Below are positions 35,553 to 44,414 of a DNA stretch of 64,000 bases, in pieces; the first letter of the stretch is position 1; each line of letters starts with the position of its first letter. The notes beneath the pieces were generated by a model. That model was not told the origin of the DNA, made no database searches, and was given only the letters and a program-made list of their open reading frames with translations. Made by a program: the position numbers and the translations under genes. This DNA is from Trileptium ribeirensis (Eukaryota > Nematoda > Enoplea > Enoplida > Thoracostomopsidae), in assembly GCA_030248225.1 (NCBI GenBank), contig JASANE010026736.1, forward strand, positions 62,001-126,000. Direction: 5' to 3'.

Positions 35553-37264
35553 TAAAAGTGGGGGTCACGCCGTGAGGCGTCAAAAAAAGGGGTGCTTAGG
35601 ATAAAAAAGGGTATTTTAAAATTATTACGCGTTTTACCTCTCGCATAGGATGAAGTAAGGTGGTTTCCGCTCATGCAATAGTGTTTCTGCTCATAGACAC
35701 ATAGGCAATGTCTTCGGCTGGATTTTAATTATCAGAACGTTCAAACCGTATATTACCGTGTTAGCAGTTCGAGGAAATCACTAAAATTGTGGCGTTTGTA
35801 TGCACGAATGTAATGTAAACGGAAGGAGTCCATGCATTCCAGCGGTACGGCCACGCTGCAACACACGACCCACTCGCGAGATGACATTATGGTGCATGGG
35901 GTATTACGAAAATATTTGAAGAGGGGGAGGGGTAAACGAATGAAATTTAGGAAGGGCCGCATGCGCTGGACTGTATGGATCCGAGCCAGTATTGAAATAC
36001 GTGTATGGGATGGCGTTCCTGGTGCGAGTCGAAAGTCTATCCGTTGGATTTAAGTAGGTCATTGTTGTGTGATCCGAGTTACGCACTTAATGGCCATGGG
36101 ATAGAAGCCGTTGTTTTAGATTGAATTCGTGTTAATACTTAAGCTGGCGATTATACTGATATTATCACAATGTAATATTTGAGTAGCGTATTGTTGCATC
36201 AGCCACTGATACAACCTGACTATTCGTCATATTGCTGTAACAATTATCGACTCGACTTGACTATTCGGACGGTAACAGTCTCTGTAACACACGAATGTTC
36301 TCGCATTTGTGAACCGTTCGTCAATCCTATTTGGTGTGTTGCTCAACCAAGCTTTTGACAGTATCCGACGGCTTTGAACTCGAAGTAGTAACCGTGTAGT
36401 GACTATTGTGCCGGGTCCCATCTACGACCCCGCTACTGAGATCGATCATCGATTCTTGCTACAAAAAGGGAAAGGACACCGACGTTTAATTCGTCGCCTC
36501 TGGTTTCAACAAGCTCCAGTGCCCATTTCGTCAGCCTCAACTGTGGACGGAAACCGAACTGTACGAAAATAAGGCGATCACCACGATACTGATAGACGAT
36601 TATCACATGGTCAGTATGACGTTAATTTGTGGTATATCTTTGTATTAATAGCTTTAGTTTATGTTGTCTATATATATATCATCGGCATAGTAATATCTAT
36701 GTTTCACGCGAAGTGCTCCGATTTGAAAGTTTGATAGTAGTAATGCACGTACCTCCAAACTGAAGTGTGTGTGGACCCTAGCCGTTCCTTGGTATGCCAT
36801 TAAAATAAACGCTTAGTTGAAGTGTCCCCTCTTGGTCTTTTACTGGCTTAGGATTTGAACATTTCTAGGGACGTGAAACTGTACAGTCAAATTGACTGAG
36901 AATAGTGATATTGATTGCCTTTTTACACTAAACTGAGTACGACCCGCTAGATTTAAGCAATCCGGTGCTACGAGGAGCATCGAACTGAGAGTGAATGCAG
37001 CAATTGTACGTGGAAATAATAGGGAACAAACTTACGTATCGCAGCGAAGCGAAAGTTTTACACGATCAGGTACATACTTAAGGAGTATATAAGTACACGA
37101 GGAATTTAGAGAATTAAAATCTCGTTCAACAGTAGCGGATTCCGCGGTAAAGCAAACACGTATAGAAAATTATATATTATATCATCCGTACCCACGTCAA
37201 ACTGGACCACGGACGCCACACAAATTGAAACAAATAGGACTTTATAATCAATTTCGGAATCAAA
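35553..37264 (+). other. Untranslated leader of element B
   Basis: 1.7 kb between the 5' LTR and the first gag ATG. No ORF of note. A perfect ACGCC-GTGA-GGCGT hairpin at 35567-35580 sits where a tRNA primer site would be expected. I found no match to a familiar tRNA 3' end. Confidence 0.6.
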
Positions 37265-37702
37265 ATGTCATTGCCAGCGAGCGCGAATAGAACGCCAATA
37301 AGTAGCGCAGCGGGAACGACGAATATAGGAAGTGGCACTGCCACTACGGCTGGTAGTACAAATGGACCAAGTCCTATCGCTTCGGGAGACCCTCTAGTTG
37401 CAATTCTGCAGGAGTTGACGCAACGAACGACGACGGCTTCCATCATTCAAGTACGGGACATCCCACCTTTTTTAAGAGCCGATGGGCAAGACTTTGAAGC
37501 CTGGTTGGCTACATATGACAACCTGACCGACGCAAATGGGTGGACCCTGGACCAGAAACTAATTTGTTTTCCAACCGTATTAAAAGGGGAGCCCTCAAAA
37601 TATACGAAAGTTTCCCCGACTGTCAAAAGCAAACTTATGAAGCCCTTTGCTATAATATGGGTTTCATGTATTCGTCATCGCAAAGCGACGAGGACGCTTT
37701 GA
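37265..37702 (+). CDS. Element B gag, N-terminal part
   Basis: Starts at ATG 37265 after a long leader. The first 60 residues are Ser/Thr/Gly-rich, followed by the start of a Ty3/gypsy capsid domain (an FLRADGQDFEAWLATYDNLT stretch). The frame matches the family up to an AAAAGGGG run near 37580-37590. After that the capsid continues in the frame of the ORF beginning at 37540, so the last part of this ORF is out of register. The break is probably a single-base indel in the homopolymer; a programmed shift at this place in a capsid domain would be unusual. Confidence 0.8.
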   Translation: MSLPASANRTPISSAAGTTNIGSGTATTAGSTNGPSPIASGDPLVAILQELTQRTTTASIIQVRDIPPFLRADGQDFEAWLATYDNLTDANGWTLDQKLICFPTVLKGEPSKYTKVSPTVKSKLMKPFAIIWVSCIRHRKATRTL

Positions 37703-40179
37703 TAACGCTCCGCATGCGAGTGCAAAGGGAACGTGAATCAGTTGCCCTGTTCGGACTTGACTTGCAGAACCTTGTGGACAAAGCGTTCCCGGAGGTCGAG
37801 GGTGAACAACGCGACGCCTTGTTACAGAAATTTCTGCGACAAGGACTACGACGAGAATTAAAATCTGGAGTAATAGGGAAGACATGCCCGTCTTTTAAGC
37901 ACATGATGGACAAGCTCAAATATAAAGAGGACGCTATTCTAGCTTCACAGAAAGAGGTAATAGGAATACCGGTTCCCAAAAGCAGCCGGTCCAAAACAGC
38001 AAACTGCATGTCACAAGGAGGCGAGAATACCCAACTGGAAGATCAAATCCGCGAAGCTTTAGATGAGAATAAACGCACTGCAGCCAGTAGCGACGCCACG
38101 ATCGCTCGGCTTATTGACCTGCTAGATAAACGCACTGAACAGCACCAACTGAACGCGATGATGCAGAATAGTGTGACCCCGGCAGCCGGCGCTAACGCTG
38201 TTCCAGCAGCACCCATAGGAAATCAGTGCTTTCGATGCGGTTTCGTAGGACATTTCGCACGGGAATGCACGTACTACCGAACCGACGTGTATGACCCACT
38301 CCTAAATGAATACACCCGCTTGTCAACACGCGCAGCCCCAGGCTACGTGCAGAATGCATCCGCACCCATTAACGGTTATCCTAGCGCACCCTCGCAGTAC
38401 AGCAACCGCCCCCGATATCGAGTAATTGAACATCGAGGAACAGGCCGATCCTCGCGACGCGATAAATGGAATCATCAGCGAGGACCTGTAGGTTACGGGC
38501 AGCAAGGATATTACCGCCCTGAACCTGCTCCGAATACATACGGACACTATGGCCGAACTGAATACTACAACCGATCGCGTGGCCGCGATACAAACGGACC
38601 TAACAATTGGCACAATGGCTATCAGGCCGCACCTAACGCGCGTTACACAGGCCCATCGCACTTGTCAGCTGAAGCAGCACCATTCCGCCCGCACACACCT
38701 AGCAACGGCTGGAACAACGCTAACCAAGTAGGGTCAGCCACTCGATCCAGGCCTTCACAGGCACCTATGGGTCAAAATGAACAATCAGGTCGCCGCAACG
38801 CAGGCGTTATGTCAGTAACCCGCGCAGCTGACCCCGAACTCGCACATCGTCTAGATGTCATGCGACACGAAATGTCAACTTTAGAGGAACGCGCAGGAGC
38901 TGGTTTGAGTGCTCGGTCGACACAAATTAACGCAATGATCACTAGCGACAGCGCAAAATACGCACACGAGGACCCAAATAGCGAAGTAGAAAACGAAGGC
39001 CAGTGCGAATTCGAACCCGAACCAACTCTATATCAACTGAATTTATTGCAAACGAACGGAACACCAGCACGATTATTGCCGCAAGCGACCAGGTCGTTGG
39101 GCGACAATGGGGAGTATAACGCAATTGGATACGAACTAACCAGCGTAGTAGAAGTAGGGCGTAACAAGGAACAAATTAGATCTAAAACCGAACGGCGCTC
39201 GGTTTCACTGTCTCCGACCCCTGGCGCGCAGGGTGTGACTCGTGACCCTGTGAGTAATGGTCGGCCGACCGATTTATATGTATATCCCAAAATGGAGTCA
39301 GCTCGAAGTGATGGAAACCGACATACCGAGAGAAGTGAGAGGGGAGGAGGAGTCGATGAACCAAGGGAACCAAATGTACCTGATATGCCGAGTGAGAAAT
39401 ATGGGAGATGGCCGTTCGGACTTCGGGGGCCGATTAATAGGGCATCCGTGTCTAGCAATGACCCAAACGCTGGCACGTGTAACCCATCTCAGGCGGCTGC
39501 ATATCGGAGGAAACCTAATGGACTTATGGATGCGGAACCTAAGGAACCAATGGAGGATGAAACTAATGGAATGGAACCTAGAGAGACGCCGTTCGGACTT
39601 CGGAGGCCGATTAATAGGGGTCGCGTGTCAGGCGATGGCTCTAACGCCGGCACGGCACAACCTGGTGAACCCGCCAATTTTCACAGGCTTATTCAAAATT
39701 GTATGTGTGTAGCGGAACCAGAAGAACCTGATGAGGAATCAGTGAACTCAATGGAACCTAATGGACTTGCGGATACCGAGAACCTAGTGGAACCTAACCT
39801 AGTAGAACCTAATGGATGGAATGGAATACCGAGTAACCTAGCAGAAGGGAACCGAGAACCAAAGGAAGTAGATGAACTTAACCTAGTGGATGCATCCGAT
39901 ACTAAACTGGCTCCAACCAATTTAGGGCGGCCGTGTGAGGCCCCTGTAGCGTTTCAACCGACCGGGGAAGACCGTAAAGGACACTGGTCAGGTGCGATGG
40001 AGACCTTCGGGAAACGGATCAGCTCGATTGTCCTAACTCCGTTCAAAATTCGAGAGCGTATGTGTACCCTAGAATCTTTAGAGGCCGGGGAAGAGGACAC
40101 TGGCCAGGAGAAGGGAGGCGTTGGGAAGCGAGCCGCCCCGTTGGCCCGAGCTCCGTTCAAAATTGTAATTTATGTGTAG
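37540..40179 (+). CDS. Element B gag, capsid, zinc knuckle and repeat-rich tail
   Basis: 879 codons open. The first 160 or so continue the capsid domain (QKQTYEAL, then a long helical stretch). A CCHC zinc knuckle (C-x2-C-x4-H-x4-C) starts at residue 230. About 200 residues rich in Arg, Gly, Tyr, Asn and Pro follow. The last 350 residues are unusual: repeated EPNG, EPKE and EPR motifs, a duplicated segment FGLR(G/R)PINR at about nt 39415-39440 and 39595-39620, and repeated PFKI motifs at the end. The listed start is not an ATG; the ORF is the continuation of the Gag that begins at 37265. The total Gag is about twice the usual Ty3/gypsy length. Confidence 0.85.
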   Translation: MDPGPETNLFSNRIKRGALKIYESFPDCQKQTYEALCYNMGFMYSSSQSDEDALITLRMRVQRERESVALFGLDLQNLVDKAFPEVEGEQRDALLQKFLRQGLRRELKSGVIGKTCPSFKHMMDKLKYKEDAILASQKEVIGIPVPKSSRSKTANCMSQGGENTQLEDQIREALDENKRTAASSDATIARLIDLLDKRTEQHQLNAMMQNSVTPAAGANAVPAAPIGNQCFRCGFVGHFARECTYYRTDVYDPLLNEYTRLSTRAAPGYVQNASAPINGYPSAPSQYSNRPRYRVIEHRGTGRSSRRDKWNHQRGPVGYGQQGYYRPEPAPNTYGHYGRTEYYNRSRGRDTNGPNNWHNGYQAAPNARYTGPSHLSAEAAPFRPHTPSNGWNNANQVGSATRSRPSQAPMGQNEQSGRRNAGVMSVTRAADPELAHRLDVMRHEMSTLEERAGAGLSARSTQINAMITSDSAKYAHEDPNSEVENEGQCEFEPEPTLYQLNLLQTNGTPARLLPQATRSLGDNGEYNAIGYELTSVVEVGRNKEQIRSKTERRSVSLSPTPGAQGVTRDPVSNGRPTDLYVYPKMESARSDGNRHTERSERGGGVDEPREPNVPDMPSEKYGRWPFGLRGPINRASVSSNDPNAGTCNPSQAAAYRRKPNGLMDAEPKEPMEDETNGMEPRETPFGLRRPINRGRVSGDGSNAGTAQPGEPANFHRLIQNCMCVAEPEEPDEESVNSMEPNGLADTENLVEPNLVEPNGWNGIPSNLAEGNREPKEVDELNLVDASDTKLAPTNLGRPCEAPVAFQPTGEDRKGHWSGAMETFGKRISSIVLTPFKIRERMCTLESLEAGEEDTGQEKGGVGKRAAPLARAPFKIVIYV

Positions 40180-41381
40180 GATCAAACTCGTGTAGAGCCC
40201 GATCCCTAAGTGTAGGGGCCGTGAGATCTGACCAGGTCGGGTACTGCGGTCTGAGTCTGTCGTGGCATAGCCAATCTAACCGGCAGGTGAGCACGTGTGC
40301 GTTCGAATGTGAGTCGGCCGGAACCGATGCCTCCAGCGTGTGTATAGAACCGGGAAGAGAAGCTTTGCCGCTTGTGAGTGAAAAGGGTTCCGAGCCACAT
40401 GGAGACAAAACTGAACCGAGTGCCGAAGTTATTTCTGGCGTAGGTGATCAGGATAGTCGAGCAACAATGAGCCTAATCTTGAACGGTGAGAGTAAGACAT
40501 TGGAACCGAAGGAACAAGTGGAACCTAATACTGACCTAAGGAAACCAATAACTGCTAGCCCAAGCTCGAATATTATGATTGTGACGCCTATGGCACCCGA
40601 ATTGGACATGAACGCCCGAGCAAGCAACCGGATAATGGAACAAACAGTGACACAGCCCGAGATAGTCACCTGTTACCTAAGTAAAGAAATAATGAACGAA
40701 ATCGGATATGGGAAGACCGGATTGCCGGTCAACCTGATTTACATAATTGAACAAACACTGGCTACACCCAGATCATCGCGAATTAGACCGCTTTGCGACC
40801 CCATTAACGTGAACCCTATCACCGAACTTAATGACGATCCGATAGCACAAGCTGAACAGGCCACGCATCCACTAAGCACGCCAACTAGTACACAACACAA
40901 TCTTGATCTCGCGCTAAGAAAGATATTTTCCAAATGTCCTACCGAAGAAAAGGTAGAGCCCTTAACTCGGCAGGGATTGCCCAACGAGGAACGATTAATA
41001 TTATTGGGAGCGGAGTCCGAATTCGCACCCACGATTATAACCTTGGGACCTGGGAAGGTACCCCGCTATTCATTCATACCCCCTGCGCCCAGAAAGAGAA
41101 CAGGTACTCGCTAGGGCCTTATTTTATCGAAGAGTCATAGCCGTGTCGGAGCGGATTTGCCATGCCCACCAGTTGCTCAGAACTCGGGCGGCTGGAACGG
41201 CCCCACTGGAGCGACGGCGGGACGCTGCCGTGTGTCCGGGGTGTTAGGGTTCGCATCTCCGTTCTTGCACACTATGGCCGGGATACATGTTAGCAGTAGC
41301 CTGGTGAGACACCTCGAAGGCTTATTGGAGTTAGTTGCCCGGGTATTTAAACTCAATGAGTATTACCGAGGCCATTACTAA
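40062..41381 (+). CDS. Element B, unrecognised region after gag
   Basis: Overlaps the end of the gag frame by about 120 bases in another frame and is open to TAG 41112-41114, then again to 41381. Composition is acidic and Thr/Pro/Glu-rich with no recognised domain. The overlap could be a frameshift site or a broken continuation of Gag. Reading frame and codon composition look genuine, but function is unknown. Confidence 0.5.
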
Positions 41382-41919
41382 AATATACCGTTCTCAGATT
41401 CCTATCCTACAGACATGCCAGGCGTGCGAGGGACAACACAACACCAATTTTATGCCCACCCGCAGTTGCACTTTCATCACCTATCACGGCGAGTGGGACT
41501 ATACGGGGACTTTGTCTGCCGAATACGGCACAGTCCGACGTAATGGAACTATTACCATCCAGCCAAGTCGTACATATGGATTGCACACAGCTCCTGAGCT
41601 GACCACCTACAGGGAAGCTAACTTAGAATGGTTAGAAACTGTGACCAACGCACCATACTTGTTGGACTACCTCGTTACTGAATATGGCGGATCCGGTCCC
41701 ATTGCACCGGTGCTGTCAATAGACCACATCGTATATGCAGTCATAGCGAATGCTATTTTTAAGCAAGTAGCTAGCGTGCAGAAACGCGAAGAACTGTTGT
41801 ACCTGAGGCTATTGTGGCTGCGCCAGCCCGCGCAAAATATCTGGCAAGCAGATCCAAACGACGACATGGACGCAGGCCCGATTGTCATCCCGGACACGGA
41901 CATAACATTCATTGACTAG
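41356..41919 (+). CDS. Element B, unrecognised domain leading into env
   Basis: Starts at an ATG, 187 residues, compact in composition with Cys, Trp, Tyr and Leu, unlike the low-complexity tail before it, so probably a folded domain. It ends at TAG, but the same frame continues past it as an acidic Ser/Asp/Glu stretch for about 110 bases. Near 42030 the acidic stretch moves to the frame that enters env. It thus reads as an N-terminal cytoplasmic extension of the Env membrane protein. I do not recognise the fold. Confidence 0.5.
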   Translation: MSITEAITKIYRSQIPILQTCQACEGQHNTNFMPTRSCTFITYHGEWDYTGTLSAEYGTVRRNGTITIQPSRTYGLHTAPELTTYREANLEWLETVTNAPYLLDYLVTEYGGSGPIAPVLSIDHIVYAVIANAIFKQVASVQKREELLYLRLLWLRQPAQNIWQADPNDDMDAGPIVIPDTDITFID

Positions 41920-42161
41920 GAGGAACTCGAGAGTGAGTTGAGTACAGCGCCCAGTGACTTGAGCGAGGACGAGTTTAACATGCCCGCTATCGTAGCACTC
42001 GACTCAGACGACGTGGTTTCCGAACTCGACTCACTCCCGACAGTGACGATCTCGAAGACGAATCGTACTTTGACGCAACTGAGGGTGGCCGAGAAATACT
42101 GACCAGGTCGGTACGGTCCCTCTCAAACCGACTAAGCCAACGATATGCAGCAGCTGCAGAA
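41920..42161 (+). pseudogene. Acidic linker joining the unknown domain to env
   Basis: Directly after the stop at 41919 the frame carries on with alternating Glu/Asp/Ser codons, then after about 42030 the neighbouring frame takes over with an Asp-rich, then Arg/Ser-rich stretch that runs without a stop into the hydrophobic start of env. A stop and a frame change break an originally continuous frame here. Confidence 0.55.
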
Positions 42162-42896
42162 TTGTGGAGCCGAGGGGTTAGATTCGTGGGATTAGTAATT
42201 TTCCTGCTTATCGTTCAACAAATTGGTCAAACCCAGGCAATCGCCACGCCATTTTCGGACCAGGTAGCGCGCTTAGGAGCCATGGTCAACCAACAAGTGG
42301 GCACCTTAATCGAACCACAGGGTCTGGTAATAACAGCCTCGCGATCCACTTTCCTACCGATCGTTTTGCCATTGTCTCTGGACGGGCTACAACCGAGCAG
42401 GCAAGCAACCGCTATGGAGTGGTGTGTCTACATCCCCAGGGGTAAACCATGCCGAGGAAACTGTTGGCCCAGCCCGAATTGTACTACCATGCCGGACTTA
42501 CAGCGCAAAATTCAAGAGTTGGAGCGAGAACTAAGGAGCATTTATCAGGGTGTGCTGCATACAAGTTATATGGCTCTAATGCGCGAATATTGCGAAGCGA
42601 ACGTTCATTTTTGTGAAGAGCCCAAGGCTCGGAAGAAAAGATTTCTTGCTGCCCTAGCCGGAGCTGCTGGCGTAGTTACAGGATTCTTAGGAGTAGGGGT
42701 AGCGTTCACAAATGCAGTGCACCTAAAGGACCTTAATAAACAGATGATAGCACTGTCTAAGGAAATGCGAAACACTTATAGTGTGGCTCAAGGCAACTCG
42801 CGAGCAATCTTGAAATTAACACGCGCTAATGAGAAACTCTACTCCTTCCTACATCATGATATGCAGGAAGTGGTGGGCATGATAGAAAAAGGTTAG
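42162..42896 (+). pseudogene. Element B env, membrane entry, surface part and fusion segment
   Basis: Opens with a hydrophobic signal/anchor segment (residues about 7-22), a small surface part of about 130 residues with a Cys cluster, a basic furin-type site RKKR at residues 157-160 (from 42162), then a Gly/Ala-rich hydrophobic segment like a class I fusion peptide, and a heptad-rich helix. There is no ATG near the hydrophobic start (42162 is TTG; the frame is open upstream to about 42035), so the protein must be translated as a continuation of upstream sequence or from a spliced RNA. It aligns with the env of element A (shared G-L-V-(I/V)-T-A motif before the surface part). It stops at TAG 42894 in an A-run. 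The glycoprotein assignment rests on architecture; no database family could be tested. Confidence 0.75.
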
Positions 42897-42897
42897 G

Positions 42898-43974
42898 TGC
42901 CAGAAACAACGCTACGTGACTGAGGTACATCGCGAATTTGTGAATCATATGTTTCGCACTAGCCTGCGTTCTTCAGTTGACGCCGTCATGGAAGCCATGA
43001 TGAGCGGGCAGCTATCACCAAAAGTGGTGGATGCCGCGACACTAAAGCGTCTATTCGAAAAGGATCCAAGAATAGGACAAACCATACTAATACGCGCGCC
43101 GGCGCTAGCCTACCAGTTTGGGCAAATTTACCCAGTGCACATTGACCTGGGCACGTTCAAATTTGCATTCTTCTTAAGGGTACCGCTAGTTACGTCGGAC
43201 GACGTCCGGCCTTATTTTCGGATATACAACGTTCGTTGGAACGTACCAGAGCGTGGTGCGCACATGAGGCTACCGCTGCCAGAATATGCCACGCGAGTTG
43301 AACAGGCACGATATGAGGTGCTGAACTTGCACGCATGCAACACGCGACCTGGTATTGCTTTCTGCGAAGTTCACGCTTTGGCCACCGACCATTCTTCACG
43401 CTGTTTGGACTGGATCATCATGGGCGAAGACGCCCTCGATGACACGCGCCGCATATGCAGGAACAGCGCACTGGTCGGACCAATGGTCAACCATACCGAC
43501 GTGTACACTACCGCTCAAGGAGTATTAATCCGAACCGCTGAGCCCAAGGCCGTGGTCTCCAAGCAAAAGCACCTCAGCCATGTAACTCGCGGGGACACCA
43601 TTAGGATACCAGAAAATGGAGCGCTATGGCTGTCACACAGCAATTGCACCCAACTGGTGGTCGGACCACTAATGCTCGCCAGTACACTAGACGCTCAGGA
43701 GGTCATCGTTCACATCGGACCCAACATCACCATACATGACTCCCCAGATATTCCTCTCAGGCCTATCACCTGGAGCTCATTAGAACATGCCAAGGCTACC
43801 AACTTACAGGTCCAACGGATAGCTGATGAACAGTTGAAGAAGGTGATCGACTTTCCGTACATTACGACAACGGGAGTAGCCCCTTACCTTTGGATGCTTG
43901 TCGTGCTAGTCGTTGTGGGCATAGGTGCTATCATTTACATCAGGAAAAGGCAGGCATGTGCCCTAAATGTATAA
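42898..43974 (+). pseudogene. Element B env, distal ectodomain and membrane anchor
   Basis: Continues env in another frame immediately after the stop at 42896. About 350 codons of ectodomain with scattered Cys pairs, ending in a 20-residue hydrophobic anchor (nt about 43888-43945) followed by basic residues. The region corresponds segment by segment to 10920-12030 of element A. The frame closes at TAA 43972. The cytoplasmic tail more likely lies in the overlapping frame that leads into protease, since that frame has a Cys/Arg/Trp-rich tail-like sequence from about 43950. Confidence 0.75.
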
Positions 43975-44414
43975 GGGGACGCTTACAACGCTGGTGGCAA
44001 CAACGACCATGTAGTCAAACAAACCCAAAGCGACTTGAACTGAACATCAAAACCGGGAACGAGTATGGTACCCCAGATGCGGTTCGGCCTACGGTCTCAG
44101 CCCCAGCCGCTTCCACGGAACACCTGGAATTGCGGACATTGAGCCCACGTCGATCGGCTCGACTAAATAACCCCAATGAGGAGGAGGACGTTGTTCTGGT
44201 GGAACCTACGGAACTATTTGCAGTATCCGAGCGTGCGCAACGTAGGGGACATCGCGCAGTATCTTACCACCGACAAGTCAATGCCATGCACTACATAGAC
44301 GCACGGCTGCTCATCAACGCTTTTATCTACCGGACACCAGTCCTCACGTTGATCGATACAGGCGCGGACGTCTCTATCGTATCACAACATCTGGTAAGCA
44401 AGCTAGGTCTTTAG
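43975..44414 (+). CDS. Element B protease, N-terminal part with catalytic DTG
   Basis: Frame open from 43890 (overlapping the env end). It reads from a tail-like sequence through an Arg/Ser/Glu-rich linker to a retropepsin active site, LIDTGADVSIV, with the catalytic Asp at 44355-44357. The enzyme would cleave the polyprotein as a dimer. The frame is interrupted by TAG at 44412-44414, 18 codons after the catalytic Asp. The same frame continues on the other side with the rest of the protease. Confidence 0.88.

Noticed and set aside
35561..35580. tRNA-His-like primer site in element B
   Set aside because: Only about seven contiguous bases agree and they fall in a local palindrome.
38323..40408. 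Long minus-strand ORFs opposite gag (for example 39033-39476)
   Set aside because: Mirror of the biased codon composition of gag on the plus strand; no domain.
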